NCBI RefSeq assembly: GCF_900142715.1
Contig: NZ_FRBX01000002.1
Location: 620,001-684,000 of the forward strand
Direction: 5' to 3'
From: Flavobacterium pectinovorum
Lineage (GTDB): Bacteria > Bacteroidota > Bacteroidia > Flavobacteriales > Flavobacteriaceae
DNA: 64,000 nucleotides
Numbering within the stretch: the first letter of the stretch is position 1; each line of letters starts with the position of its first letter. Both the position numbers and the translations under genes were made by a program. Below, piece by piece: positions 25,178 to 34,078 of the stretch. The notes beneath the pieces are model-generated. The model was not told where the DNA came from and searched no databases. It saw only the letters and a list, made by a program, of their open reading frames with translations.

Positions 25178-25561
25178 TTATTTTTTTTGGTTAGCTTTAT
25201 AATCTAAATATTCTTCATAGCTTTCAGAAAGCCATTTTTCTTTGTTTTGTTCTGCAACTTCTTTTTGGTCAGGATATAACTTCGCCAATCGATCAGAAAA
25301 AGTAGCAATTTGAACAGTATAAGTATAGAATTCTGTTTTACTTAAAACTAAGTCGGGATTATTTTTACTGGAAAAATATTCAAAAAAAAGTGAATCAAAT
25401 TCTTTCATCGAGAAATTTAAAACCTTTTTCTTATTACTTTTATATATACTGTCCTGAAGTAATTGATCGTCAACAGACAGTTTTTTATTTTGCGCATAGG
25501 CATTATTATTGATCATAAAGATCAAAGTGCACATAAAAAATAATTTAAAAACACTGTACAT
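25178..25561 (-). CDS. Secreted hypothetical protein
   Basis: 127 aa. Signal peptide of about 23 residues ending NNNAYAQ. The mature part is hydrophilic and helical with many K, D and Y residues (SMKEFDSLFFEYFSSKNNPD). No family recognised. Divergent from the DUF456 gene with 46 nt between starts. Confidence 0.6.
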   Translation of the reverse strand: MYSVFKLFFMCTLIFMINNNAYAQNKKLSVDDQLLQDSIYKSNKKKVLNFSMKEFDSLFFEYFSSKNNPDLVLSKTEFYTYTVQIATFSDRLAKLYPDQKEVAEQNKEKWLSESYEEYLDYKANQKK

Positions 25562-25607
25562 TGTCTAATTTTTCTGACGGTTTACGGGCAAATTTACAAA
25601 AAAATAA

Positions 25608-26108
25608 ATGGATTTACTATTGTTAATACTCGGTTTTGTATGCGTAATTGTTGGTGTTTTTGGTAGTTTTCTACCTTTTTTACCGGGACTTTCCAGTTGT
25701 TGGGTTGGTTTGTTATTATTGTATCTTACAAAAGCTGTCGAAAATAATTATTGGATTTTAGGGATAACACTTTTAATTACAATAATAATTACTGTTTTAG
25801 ATTATGTTATTCCGGCACGAGGCACAAAAAAGTTTGGCGGAAGTTCATATGGAGTCTGGGGAACAAACATTGGACTAATTGTTGGAATCATCGCTCCCAT
25901 ACCATTTGGAGTTATCATTGGGCCTTTTGTAGGTGCTTTTGTTGGAGAAATGATATACGATTCTAAAAATCATAACCGTGCAATAAAAGCGGCAACAGGT
26001 TCGTTGTTGGGTTTTTTGGCCTCAAGCTTCATTAATTTCCTTTTTTGTGTTATTTTTCTTGGCATTTTTTTAAACATAGTTTGGCAAAACAGATTTTTAT
26101 TGTTTTAA
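25608..26108 (+). CDS. DUF456 family membrane protein
   Basis: 166 aa, five to six hydrophobic helices. DUF456 pattern: LGFVCVIVGVFGSFLPFLPG at residues about 6-25, LDYVIPARGTKKFGGSSYGVWG near 66-87 and GPFVGAFVGEM. Function unknown. Alone on the + strand. Confidence 0.88.
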   Translation: MDLLLLILGFVCVIVGVFGSFLPFLPGLSSCWVGLLLLYLTKAVENNYWILGITLLITIIITVLDYVIPARGTKKFGGSSYGVWGTNIGLIVGIIAPIPFGVIIGPFVGAFVGEMIYDSKNHNRAIKAATGSLLGFLASSFINFLFCVIFLGIFLNIVWQNRFLLF

Positions 26109-26356
26109 TCATCAAATTTATGTTAATATTTTTCCTATATTTTTAGTATTTTTTAAAAAATAACATTTTTTTAATTTATATTTTTTATTTCTTTTTGATA
26201 ACGAAAGGGTTATGTTCATTGAGACTTTTAGAATTCCGCTAAAAAAAGCGTTAAAAATAAAGCTTGAGTTTTTAACTTAATTTTTGGAAATGTTAAAATA
26301 TTTTATATTTTTATCACGATAAACGACAAAAAGCCCCACTTAGTCGATTATTTTGA
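26109..26356. other. AT-rich gap, nothing recognised
   Basis: 248 nt very rich in T, with a weak dyad CGCTAAAAAAAGCG (about 26237-26250). No ORF, RNA or consensus promoter found. Confidence 0.4.
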
Positions 26357-26983
26357 ATGGATTTAAATAATTTTAAAACTAAACATATGACTCCTAACCT
26401 ACAAATTGAACTTAGACGTTTTATTTCTTCTAATGTTGTTTCTAAATTAAATAAGTTTTATTTCGAAAATGATGCCCTCTTGATAAAGGGAATTGATGTT
26501 TCAATCGGAACCGTTCTAATGGGATTGTACAATAAAGCCGAGGAGTCGGGTTTTTATAAAAACATAGTCACACTATTAGAAGATAATTCAACATTTTACG
26601 GAGAAGTTGACTTTACTTCAGGAAGAATTTTATCAGTAGATGATTGTTATAGAATCGAAGGAAACGAGTTGCTTAAAGAGATTTTCAGCAATAAAAAAGG
26701 AAGAATTTCTGAAATGATCTCAAACGAAGTAGGAATTAAAAGTGAAACAGCACGCGAAATCCTTAATTTTTCTGCGTTACTAGTTGTTTCTTATCTTAAA
26801 AACAATTCACAGTTAATTAAAAACCTGAAATTATTGTTAGAAGATCAAAAACGTGATATTCTAAACAGTATTCAGCCAGGAATAAAAATCATCCTTGGAT
26901 TCTCTTGCCACGAAACAGTTGAAGAAAAAAATCAGGCAATGGGACGATCTGTTTTTACACTTTTTGGACATAACTTTTTCTAG
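26357..26983 (+). CDS. DUF937-like protein
   Basis: 208 aa. N-terminal half resembles DUF937 bacterial proteins: LLIKGIDVSIGTVLMGLYN near residues 36-54, NEVGIKSETAREIL near 119-132 and repeated helix-turn-helix like segments. Cytosolic or loosely membrane associated; C-terminus ends in an aromatic FTLFGHNFF. Start could also be the Met at 26387 (MTPNLQ). Function unknown. Confidence 0.6.
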   Translation: MDLNNFKTKHMTPNLQIELRRFISSNVVSKLNKFYFENDALLIKGIDVSIGTVLMGLYNKAEESGFYKNIVTLLEDNSTFYGEVDFTSGRILSVDDCYRIEGNELLKEIFSNKKGRISEMISNEVGIKSETAREILNFSALLVVSYLKNNSQLIKNLKLLLEDQKRDILNSIQPGIKIILGFSCHETVEEKNQAMGRSVFTLFGHNFF

Positions 26984-27015
26984 AATTTCCATATAATCAT
27001 ATATTTAAATAAAAA

Positions 27016-27047
27016 AAATCCCATTTTACAAAAGTAAAACAGGATTT
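27016..27047. terminator. Terminator between DUF937-like and rluB genes
   Basis: Arms 27016-27029 and 27034-27047 pair with two internal mismatches around AAAA; on the minus strand the hairpin is followed by a long T-run. Between convergent genes. Confidence 0.55.
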
Positions 27048-27071
27048 ATATTGCCTAATTTGAAGCGTTTC

Positions 27072-27980
27072 TTAGACGTTCTTCAAATTTATAATTTCTT
27101 GCTCGGTCAAAAAACGCCAGTTACCTCTTGGTAAATTCTTTTTGGTTAAGCCCGCAAATGATACACGATCGATACGTAAAACATCATAGTCAAAGTTTTC
27201 GAAAATAGCTCGAACCACTTTTACATTTGATGAACGCAGTTTTAAGCCAATTTCGCTTTTAGGTTCATTATCAATATAACTAACCTCTTCAACAAACACA
27301 CGATGTCCGTCAAGAACTAAACCTTTGCTGATTTTTTCTAAATCTTCAAATTTTAAATTTTTGTCTAACGAAACCTGGTAAATTTTAGACGATTTCTGAC
27401 TCGGTAAAGTAAATTTACGAATCATATCAGTATCATTCGTAAACAACAACAAGCCAGTTGTGTTCTTGTCCATTCTTCCAATCGGAGCAATTTTTGCCGT
27501 AGTAGAACCGCGTACAAGTTCCAGAACGTTACGATATTCTTGACCTTCATCAAGAGCAGTTGTAAAGTTTTTAGGTTTGTTCAACAAGATGTATTCTTTC
27601 TTTTCAGGAGTCAAAGTAACGCCATCAAAATTTACAACATCGTTTAATTTTACTAAATAACCCATTTCAGTAACAGGAACGCCATTTACTTTGACATTTC
27701 CGGACTGGATATATATATCGGCATCACGACGTGAACAAACACCTGAATTTGAGATGTATTTGTTCAAACGAATTTCGTCTGCTGCTTTTTGTCTTTTCGG
27801 AGCCTGATTCTGTTTTTTAATTTTTTCTGCCTTTTCTTCTTCAGCAGCCTTAACAGCAGGTTTCACTTTTTTTGGCCCTTGCGCACGTTTCGCCATAGGA
27901 GGTTTTGGCTTGCTAGAGTTTGATCTTGAGCTATTTGGTCTCGATCCGCCTCTTTTATTATTGCCTTCCTTATTGTTCAT
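27072..27980 (-). CDS. RluB/RsuA-type pseudouridine synthase
   Basis: 302 aa. Basic low-complexity N-terminus (about 1-70, rich in S, N, K, P), S4 RNA-binding domain (IRLNKYISNSGVCSRRDAD, about 72-118), then the RsuA/RluB catalytic domain with the nucleophile Asp in GRMDKNTTGLLLFTND (about 168-183). Isomerises a uridine in large or small subunit rRNA; S4 plus long basic N-tail is common in Bacteroidetes RluB-like enzymes. Site in rRNA not predictable. Confidence 0.9.
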   Translation of the reverse strand: MNNKEGNNKRGGSRPNSSRSNSSKPKPPMAKRAQGPKKVKPAVKAAEEEKAEKIKKQNQAPKRQKAADEIRLNKYISNSGVCSRRDADIYIQSGNVKVNGVPVTEMGYLVKLNDVVNFDGVTLTPEKKEYILLNKPKNFTTALDEGQEYRNVLELVRGSTTAKIAPIGRMDKNTTGLLLFTNDTDMIRKFTLPSQKSSKIYQVSLDKNLKFEDLEKISKGLVLDGHRVFVEEVSYIDNEPKSEIGLKLRSSNVKVVRAIFENFDYDVLRIDRVSFAGLTKKNLPRGNWRFLTEQEIINLKNV

Positions 27981-28323
27981 AAATTCTGTAATTTGTGCAA
28001 AGATAGTTTATTCTTGCTAAATAATCCTAAGTTCATTGTTCTTAGATTAATAGCTATTTTTAATTGAAGTTATAGAAGCAGCACAATTGGCTTTTTTTAG
28101 GCATGGTTTCCCGCTTTTCACTTCAATCTTTTATTTTTTAAAGAAAAAAAATAAAAGGATTTTCGCTGCAATCGGGGCTAGTTTCAAACATTAAGCTTCT
28201 TTTAAACATTTTGAAAAAGCTATTTCACAAAGATTCACAAAGTATTTCACAGATTCACAAAGAGCAAAAAAAAATCCGCGTAAATCTGCCTAAATCCGCA
28301 TCATCCGCGTGCCATTTAAAACC
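27981..28323. repeat. Repeat-filled gap upstream of rluB
   Basis: CAAAGATA (27998-28005) is a minus-strand -7 box for rluB. At about 28089-28185 lies a dispersed-repeat-like block with a hairpin (CTTTTATTTTTTAAAG / AAAAAAAATAAAAGG). At 28205-28320 runs of TTCACAAAG and ATCCGCGTAAATCTGC follow, the same family as 36820-36955. No coding potential. Confidence 0.5.
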
Positions 28324-29280
28324 CTAAAATCGTGAAATCAAATTCTTCCCATGCCACAAAACACTCGGATTAATCAAAACAATGCAAAAAACACCCGAAA
28401 CAATAAGGAATTTTAAAACATTATGAAGCAGTAAATATTGTTCCTTAGAGTTTGATTTCCATAAATAAATCAGAAAAAACAACAAGGCAATAAAACAGAT
28501 ATAAAAGTAAATATCCATATAACCCACATCATAAATATTAACCAAAACATAAACCGGAATCACGGTCATAAAAGTTAAAACCGTAATAATTTGTTTTGAA
28601 ACCGTTTCGTTATACAATATCGGAATCGTTTGATAATCGTTTGCCAAATCACCTTTTAGGTTTTCCAAATCTTTGATCATTTCCCGAATCAGCAACAATA
28701 AAAACAAAAACATGGCATGTGCCGAAATTACTGCAAAATGACTCATGTGATTTTCGATTTCTTCAAATAAAATTTTGTTATAGAAGTACAATAAAATCGC
28801 AAAAAAAGGTACAACTGCCAGCAAAGCCGAAGTTAGATTGCCAATAATCGCGTATTTTTTAATTTTATGAGAGTAAAACCAAATCAGGAAAATATAAGCC
28901 GAAAAAAATAAAAAAGCCCTCCATGAAACAATCAAGGCCATTAATACCGCCAGGAAATTCAAGCTAAAATAAACCGATAATTTTGTTTTCTGGCTCACCA
29001 ATCTATCGAGCATAGATTTGTTTGGCCTGTTGATTAGATCTTTCTGACTGTCGTAAAAATTATTAATAATATAGCCAGAGGCAATCGTAACTGCGGAAGC
29101 AAAAACAATCAAAAACAAGTTGAAATCTAGTAAAATATCCAGGGCTCTTTTTTCCGGAGCCAATATAAAGATCGCCGATAAATATTGTGCCAGGACAATA
29201 ATAGGAATGTTGTAACCTCTTACTACAGAGAACAGACCAACAATTTTCATTACTAAAAGTTTGTGCTGTCTGCTTAACAT
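28324..29280 (-). CDS. UbiA family prenyltransferase
   Basis: 318 aa with eight to nine membrane helices. First Asp-rich motif NNFYDSQKDLINRP (about residues 86-99, NxxxDxxxD) and second motif KDLENLKGDLANDYQTIP (about 202-219) bind the prenyl diphosphate through Mg. A second Met at residue 11 (MKIVGLFSVVRG) may be the true start. Attaches a prenyl chain to an acceptor in the membrane; the acceptor is uncertain. Sits at the end of an isoprenoid cluster, which fits its substrate. Confidence 0.88.
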   Translation of the reverse strand: MLSRQHKLLVMKIVGLFSVVRGYNIPIIVLAQYLSAIFILAPEKRALDILLDFNLFLIVFASAVTIASGYIINNFYDSQKDLINRPNKSMLDRLVSQKTKLSVYFSLNFLAVLMALIVSWRAFLFFSAYIFLIWFYSHKIKKYAIIGNLTSALLAVVPFFAILLYFYNKILFEEIENHMSHFAVISAHAMFLFLLLLIREMIKDLENLKGDLANDYQTIPILYNETVSKQIITVLTFMTVIPVYVLVNIYDVGYMDIYFYICFIALLFFLIYLWKSNSKEQYLLLHNVLKFLIVSGVFCIVLINPSVLWHGKNLISRF

Positions 29281-29343
29281 TTTTTGATTTAAATTTTGGA
29301 ATTGGGGTCTAATTTAAGATTTTTTACCGTAGGAAACAGGTGG

Positions 29344-29934
29344 TCAAAGTTTATTTTTTAATAATTCCTTAGATCCGTAGCCTAATTTTCTAATACAGGC
29401 CAAAGCTTGTTTTTGTGAGATTTCAACTTCTTTAATGTCTTTTTTTTCTACAAAAACTACAGAACCACTCCACGGATTTGGAGCATCGGGAATAAATACG
29501 ACAGAGTTGTTTTCGTCTATCTGTTCAATCAAAAATGCAAATTGCAAGCCTGCATCTGTAGGAACTAAAATGACTTTTAAATCCTCGTTGGATTCAAATC
29601 CCATTATGTTTTCATTCATTTTTTTCATGAACGAATAACCGGGAACAAAGCTTAAAATTCCGTTTTCTAATCTGTGAATCAATTTTTGTGCGTAGGTAGT
29701 TTTAGCAACCAAACCAGCAGCAAAACAAATAATCACAATAATTAAAATCGCGACAATTTCTTCTATTGCCAATCCTAAAACTTTTACTTTTGGAAAATGA
29801 CTAACAATCGGATTTGTAATTTTTTGAATAATACCAAATCCTTTTTCTAAAAGAATAAGCAATAAAATTAACGGTGCTAAAAATACAATTCCTCCTAAAA
29901 AAGTTGCTTTAATAATTTTTAAAATACTTTTCAT
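29344..29934 (-). CDS. DUF502 family membrane protein
   Basis: 196 aa. Two membrane helices (about 9-30 and 56-78) followed by a soluble beta domain with VFIPDAPNPWSGSVVFV near 145-161, the DUF502 signature. Function unknown. Between mevalonate kinase and UbiA on the same strand, so probably co-transcribed. Confidence 0.85.
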   Translation of the reverse strand: MKSILKIIKATFLGGIVFLAPLILLLILLEKGFGIIQKITNPIVSHFPKVKVLGLAIEEIVAILIIVIICFAAGLVAKTTYAQKLIHRLENGILSFVPGYSFMKKMNENIMGFESNEDLKVILVPTDAGLQFAFLIEQIDENNSVVFIPDAPNPWSGSVVFVEKKDIKEVEISQKQALACIRKLGYGSKELLKNKL

Positions 29935-30010
29935 ATTAAATAACTTTTAGAGTGTAACTTAGAAAAGGATATTCAAATAAGCGTAATTTTTTAAAGTGGC
30001 TTAATTTTTT

Positions 30011-30949
30011 TTAGAATTGGTAAACAACTTCTAATTTGTAATCTTTCAAAGATGCTTTAGCACGTTCTAAATCTTCTGTGAAGCCCAGAATATAACCGCC
30101 GCCGCCAGAGCCACAAAGTTTCAGGTAATAGTCATTTGTATCAATTCCGTTTTGCCAAATTCCGTGAAATTGTTCAGGAATCATTGGTTTAAAATTATTT
30201 AAAACGACTTTAGAAAGTTTTTTTGTATTGGTAAACAATGATTTCATGTCGCCATGCAAAAAGTTCTCTACGCAGGCATCGGTATATTTTACAAATTGGT
30301 TTTTAAGCATCGTACGGAACCCTTTGTCTTTTAGGTTTTCCATAAAAATGTTTACCATTGGCGCTGTTTCGCCAACAATTCCGGAATCTAATAAAAATAC
30401 AGCCCCTTTTCCATCAAAACTTTGAGTTGGAATTCCGGTTGCTTCAATATTATCTTTAGAATTTATTAAAATTGGGATACTCAAATAGCTGTTTAAAGGA
30501 TCTAAACCAGAACTTTTTCCGTGAAAAAAGCTCTCCATTTGAGAAAATATATTTTTTAGCTGTAACAGTTTTTCACGAGTTAAATTCTCTAAAACTGTTA
30601 TTTTTTGAGTAGCATATTTATCATAAATAGCCGCAACAAGAGCGCCGCTGCTGCCTACTCCGTATCCTTGCGGAATACTTGAATCGAAATACATGCCTGT
30701 TTCAACATCATTTTTTAGACTTGCCAAATCAAAAGAAACCAATTCAGGCTGTTCTGTCTGTAAAGTTTCAAGATAAGTTACAAAACGTTTTAAACTTGCA
30801 TTTGATGCTATTGCTTCTGCCGAAGGATCTTCGATTTTCTTCAACGCACCATTGTAAAAATTATAAGGAATAGAAAGTCCTTTAGAGTCGCGAATAATTC
30901 CGTATTCTCCAAAGAGTAATATTTTTGAGTAAAATAATGGTCCTTTCAT
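30011..30949 (-). CDS. Mevalonate kinase-like GHMP kinase
   Basis: 312 aa GHMP kinase. Substrate/first motif FYSKILLFGEYGII (7-20), the ATP-binding GYGVGSSGALVAAIYD motif (about 96-111) and the C-terminal GSGGGGYILGF (about 281-291). With the decarboxylase at 31506-32621 it supplies the mevalonate route to isopentenyl diphosphate. ATG is 2 nt after the stop of the toxin gene, so translation may be coupled to it. Confidence 0.88.
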   Translation of the reverse strand: MKGPLFYSKILLFGEYGIIRDSKGLSIPYNFYNGALKKIEDPSAEAIASNASLKRFVTYLETLQTEQPELVSFDLASLKNDVETGMYFDSSIPQGYGVGSSGALVAAIYDKYATQKITVLENLTREKLLQLKNIFSQMESFFHGKSSGLDPLNSYLSIPILINSKDNIEATGIPTQSFDGKGAVFLLDSGIVGETAPMVNIFMENLKDKGFRTMLKNQFVKYTDACVENFLHGDMKSLFTNTKKLSKVVLNNFKPMIPEQFHGIWQNGIDTNDYYLKLCGSGGGGYILGFTEDLERAKASLKDYKLEVVYQF

Positions 30950-30951
30950 AT

Positions 30952-31257
30952 TTATTTTATGTCTTTCTTAATTTTATTTGGATCTTGTCGTGTGTCGAAA
31001 ATGGAATGAATTCTAATTTCATTTGAACCAAAACTATACAATAGGCTTGATTGTTTTGTTACGACACATTTTCGATATTTTTTATTTATTGATGATTTTG
31101 GAAAAATTTCAGGATTCATGCTAATTATTGAAATTGCTTTTTGAAATTTCACAAGAAACATTTCTTTCGATTTTTTAGACCATCTTGCTTCAATAAAATT
31201 TAAAACAGCATCTAAATTCTCTTCAGCTGTTTTTGAAATATTTATTTTAAGATTCAC
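30952..31257 (-). CDS. ParE/RelE-family toxin
   Basis: 101 aa. ParE/RelE fold pattern: NISKTAEENLDAVLNFIEARW near residues 6-26 (two N-terminal helices), RKCVVTKQSSLLYSFGSNEI strands near 62-81, and IHSIFDTRQDPNKI near the end, the usual R..P terminus. Overlaps the antitoxin gene by 4 nt. Toxins of this family poison gyrase (ParE) or cut mRNA on the ribosome (RelE); which one is not predictable. Confidence 0.85.
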   Translation of the reverse strand: MNLKINISKTAEENLDAVLNFIEARWSKKSKEMFLVKFQKAISIISMNPEIFPKSSINKKYRKCVVTKQSSLLYSFGSNEIRIHSIFDTRQDPNKIKKDIK

Positions 31258-31475
31258 TCCTTATATTTTTTCATCACATCTTCAAAGCTTTTAAATTCTC
31301 CTCTTTCAAATTCTAATTCACTTTGAGCCACATCTTCTTTCTGGGCTTCTGTCAAATCATCCCACCAATCATTTTTCTCCTGTCTTAGCAATCTTGCAAC
31401 AGCCATAATAAGTGCAGGATCATTAGTTTCCTTCAACATATTCATTGCATTGAGTTTCTCTAATTGAATGTCCAT
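31254..31475 (-). CDS. Antitoxin of the ParE/RelE pair
   Basis: 73 aa acidic protein, N-terminal helix MDIQLEKLNAMNMLKETND and a C-terminal toxin-wrapping tail EFERGEFKSFEDVMKKYKE. Upstream partner of the toxin with a 4-nt overlap, the usual antitoxin-first order. Identified mainly by context; no clear DNA-binding domain seen. Confidence 0.8.
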   Translation of the reverse strand: MDIQLEKLNAMNMLKETNDPALIMAVARLLRQEKNDWWDDLTEAQKEDVAQSELEFERGEFKSFEDVMKKYKE

Positions 31476-31505
31476 AACATAAAATTTTAATTAAAGATAC
31501 AAAAA

Positions 31506-32621
31506 TTATTGCTTCATTGCACCGCTTCCAATTTCGTCGCAAATGTACTGACCATTCTGACAAAATACAACTAATTCGTCCTGAATAAATTGAAGTACTT
31601 TTTCGCTAACGTTTTCGGGATATAAAACGTGAACATTTGCTCCTGCATCAAGTGTAAAACAAACCGGAATTTTGGTTTCATTTCTAAATTTCCAAATCGC
31701 ATTTATGATTTGCAAAGTATTTGGTTTCATCAAAATAAAATACGGCATAGATGTCATCATCATGGCATGTAAAGTCAAGGCTTCGCTTTCAACAACTTTA
31801 ATGAATTCGTCTAAATTTCCACTTTCAAAAATGGCAATTAACTGATCCAGGTTTTCATGTGCCTGAGCAAAACGTCGTTCAGCATATGGGTGATTGTGCA
31901 TTAAATCATGCCCAATAGTACTCGATACTTGTTTTTCGCCTTTATCAACCAACAAAATAGTATCCTGATAATTCTTAAAATTGTCATGAATTGTATACGG
32001 AAATTCAACTCCATATAAATCGGTACTTCCTTGAATGTTAGCCTGATTTCCCCAAACGACAACATTTCCTTTTACGCTTCGGCAGGCACTTCCAGAACCT
32101 AAACGAGCTAAAAATGATGCTTTTTGGTAAAAATATTCCTCTGTCATTTCTGGATTTAATTCTTTCTCCAGACTCATAAAATTCATTGCCAAAGCAGCCA
32201 TTCCAGATGCCGAAGATGCGATTCCTGAACTATGAGGAAACGTGTTTTGTGTATCAATCGTAAAATGATAATCCTTTAAAAATGGTAAATAAACTTCAAC
32301 TCTTTCCAAAAACTTCTGAATTTTTGGTTTAAAATCCTCTTTTGGTTTTCCTTCAAAAAGTAAATCAAAAGAAAAACCATTATCTGTCACACTGAGCGGT
32401 CCCGAAACTTCGGGAGAAATGCTTTTCTTTTCAAAACTCAATTTCGTAATCGTTTTACAATTATTCAAAGTAAAACTTACTGAAGGATTTGCCGGAATTT
32501 GATTGTCTTTTTTGCCCCAATATTTCACTAATGCAATATTGCTGGGAGCGCTCCATTCAAAATTTCCGTTTTCGATTGTCGAAGTATATTTTTTAGGAAT
32601 AAAATCAGTTGCTGTAAACAT
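31506..32621 (-). CDS. mvaD: Diphosphomevalonate decarboxylase with palindromic-repeat insertion
   Basis: 371 aa GHMP-superfamily enzyme that turns mevalonate-5-diphosphate plus ATP into isopentenyl diphosphate. Visible motifs: WSAPSNIALVKYWGKKD near 24-40, PHSSGIASSASGMAALA near 127-143, and the invariant-type Arg region LARLGSGSACRSV. Residues about 78-90 (KSISPEVSGPLSVTDNG) are encoded by a palindromic repeat at 32386-32422 inserted in the N-terminal beta-sheet region. Downstream genes: antitoxin, toxin, mevalonate kinase. Confidence 0.92.
   Translation of the reverse strand: MFTATDFIPKKYTSTIENGNFEWSAPSNIALVKYWGKKDNQIPANPSVSFTLNNCKTITKLSFEKKSISPEVSGPLSVTDNGFSFDLLFEGKPKEDFKPKIQKFLERVEVYLPFLKDYHFTIDTQNTFPHSSGIASSASGMAALAMNFMSLEKELNPEMTEEYFYQKASFLARLGSGSACRSVKGNVVVWGNQANIQGSTDLYGVEFPYTIHDNFKNYQDTILLVDKGEKQVSSTIGHDLMHNHPYAERRFAQAHENLDQLIAIFESGNLDEFIKVVESEALTLHAMMMTSMPYFILMKPNTLQIINAIWKFRNETKIPVCFTLDAGANVHVLYPENVSEKVLQFIQDELVVFCQNGQYICDEIGSGAMKQ
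32386..32422. repeat. Palindromic repeat copy inside mvaD
   Basis: CACTGAGCGG then TCCCGAAACTTCGGGA and GAAATGC. Same orientation relative to the gene and same frame as the copy in the cyclase gene; translates to SPEVSGPLSVT. Confidence 0.88.
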
Positions 32622-32738
32622 GAATTATAAAATTTTGGCAAAGATAGTTTTTATACTATTTCACCATATAAGTTATATAAGAAAATGTAAGTGGGGTTCA
32701 AACTAAAATGAACTATATGGTTTCAAATATCTTTTAAC

Positions 32739-32746
32739 TATTTTTG
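32739..32746 (+). promoter_or_regulatory. -7 element upstream of tspO
   Basis: TATTTTTG matches TAnnTTTG, 17 nt before the ATG at 32764. Confidence 0.5.
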
Positions 32747-32763
32747 ATGAAAAATAAAATAGA

Positions 32764-33240
32764 ATGAACAAAACTGTCAAAATCGCCATAGCTTTAATCG
32801 TTTGTTTACTGGTAGGATATTCTGCAAGTGTGGTTACAAGACCAAGTGTTGAAACTTGGTATCCAACAATTGTAAAACCAATTTTTAATCCGCCCAATTG
32901 GATTTTCATGCCAATGTGGACATTACTTTATATTTTAATGGCGGTTGCTGCGGGACTGGTTTGGGACAAAATAAAAGAACAAAACGAAGCTGTAAAAAAG
33001 GCATTAGCTTTCTTTTTGATTCAATTGACATTGAATGCTATTTGGTCATATCTTTTCTTCGGACTTAAAAATCCAATGTTGGCTTTAATCGAAATCGCGC
33101 TTTTATGGCTGATGATTTATGAAACTTATTTGAAGTTTATCAAAATAAATAAAACTGCGGGTTATTTATTGATTCCGTATTTGGCCTGGGTTGCTTTTGC
33201 AGCAATTTTGAATGCCAGTATTTGGTGGTTGAATAGATAA
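32764..33240 (+). CDS. TspO/MBR family membrane protein
   Basis: 158 aa, five membrane helices. Family pattern WYPTIVKPIFNPPNWIFMPMW near residues 32-52 (tryptophan/proline-rich loop) and the C-terminal WVAFAAILNASIWWLN. Tryptophan-rich sensory proteins bind porphyrins or sterol-like ligands in many bacteria. Single gene, converging on the next gene with 3 nt between stops. Confidence 0.93.
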   Translation: MNKTVKIAIALIVCLLVGYSASVVTRPSVETWYPTIVKPIFNPPNWIFMPMWTLLYILMAVAAGLVWDKIKEQNEAVKKALAFFLIQLTLNAIWSYLFFGLKNPMLALIEIALLWLMIYETYLKFIKINKTAGYLLIPYLAWVAFAAILNASIWWLNR

Positions 33241-33243
33241 GAT

Positions 33244-33990
33244 TTAGTTTTTAGATTCTGTTTTTAATTTCTTAAACATTTCATTTTTAGCATACAAAAA
33301 ATCCATTGTAGTTAGGATATTGTTGTTTTCTATAAGTTTCGCTGATCTTGGGTCGGCGTCACAGAACTCAATAAATAAATCAACTTCTTCGGGTTTTAAT
33401 TTTAGATCTTTGGTAAAATAATCACGAGGAATTGATGCTGCTATAAGTTTTTTGAAAACAGTTTCCTCAGTTTTCTTTTTGACTTCTTCTTTATCTTTTT
33501 TAAATAAATTTATAAGTCCGGTTCCCATTCTGGTAAAGTCCATTCCATTTGCAATAGTTCCGTCGTAAACACCGGTATATTTTTGCAATGATCTATTGTC
33601 TTTATCAAATTTTATATCGTCAATATCTTGTTGAGAAGTGTTTATTTTATCAAATTTTATATTTGTTACTACAACTTCATTTAATTCCTCCGCTTTTATA
33701 TTCATATTGACGGTAATATTGTTTTGTTCAATATTTTCCTGTGATATTTTCAATCGTGTAAAAAAGTAATCTTTTGCGAAAAACAATAAACTATCTTTTG
33801 CCTGAACAACAATCGAAAATTCTCCCATTTTATTTGTTCTGGTACTTGTTTTGGCTGTTTTATTTATAACTTCTACTTTATCAAGTGGATAATTGTTGGA
33901 AAAGACTCTTCCGTGTAGTGATTTTTCTGTTTGGGAAATGGAAAATTGGTAAGTCAAAAAAGAAATTATAGTAAGTAACTTTACTTTCAT
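33244..33990 (-). CDS. Carboxypeptidase-like regulatory-domain protein
   Basis: 248 aa. Signal peptide (residues 1-20, ends FSISQT). Residues about 23-105 form a CarboxypepD_reg-like beta sandwich (LHGRVFSNNYPLDKVEVIN, GEFSIVVQAKDSL). The rest is helical and lacks the TonB plug or barrel, so it is not a receptor. Probably an envelope protein; role unknown. Confidence 0.7.
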   Translation of the reverse strand: MKVKLLTIISFLTYQFSISQTEKSLHGRVFSNNYPLDKVEVINKTAKTSTRTNKMGEFSIVVQAKDSLLFFAKDYFFTRLKISQENIEQNNITVNMNIKAEELNEVVVTNIKFDKINTSQQDIDDIKFDKDNRSLQKYTGVYDGTIANGMDFTRMGTGLINLFKKDKEEVKKKTEETVFKKLIAASIPRDYFTKDLKLKPEEVDLFIEFCDADPRSAKLIENNNILTTMDFLYAKNEMFKKLKTESKN

Positions 33991-34078
33991 CTAATGGTTT
34001 TTAGTTGAAGTAAAATTATTAGAATCGTCTTAAGGAAAACTTAGCAAACCTGTAAATTCTTGTTAATTCGGTTTGTAT

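Noticed and set aside
32703..32909. Minus-strand frame overlapping the tspO start
   Set aside because: It is a shadow of the tspO gene, which has the clear TspO/MBR motifs on the plus strand.
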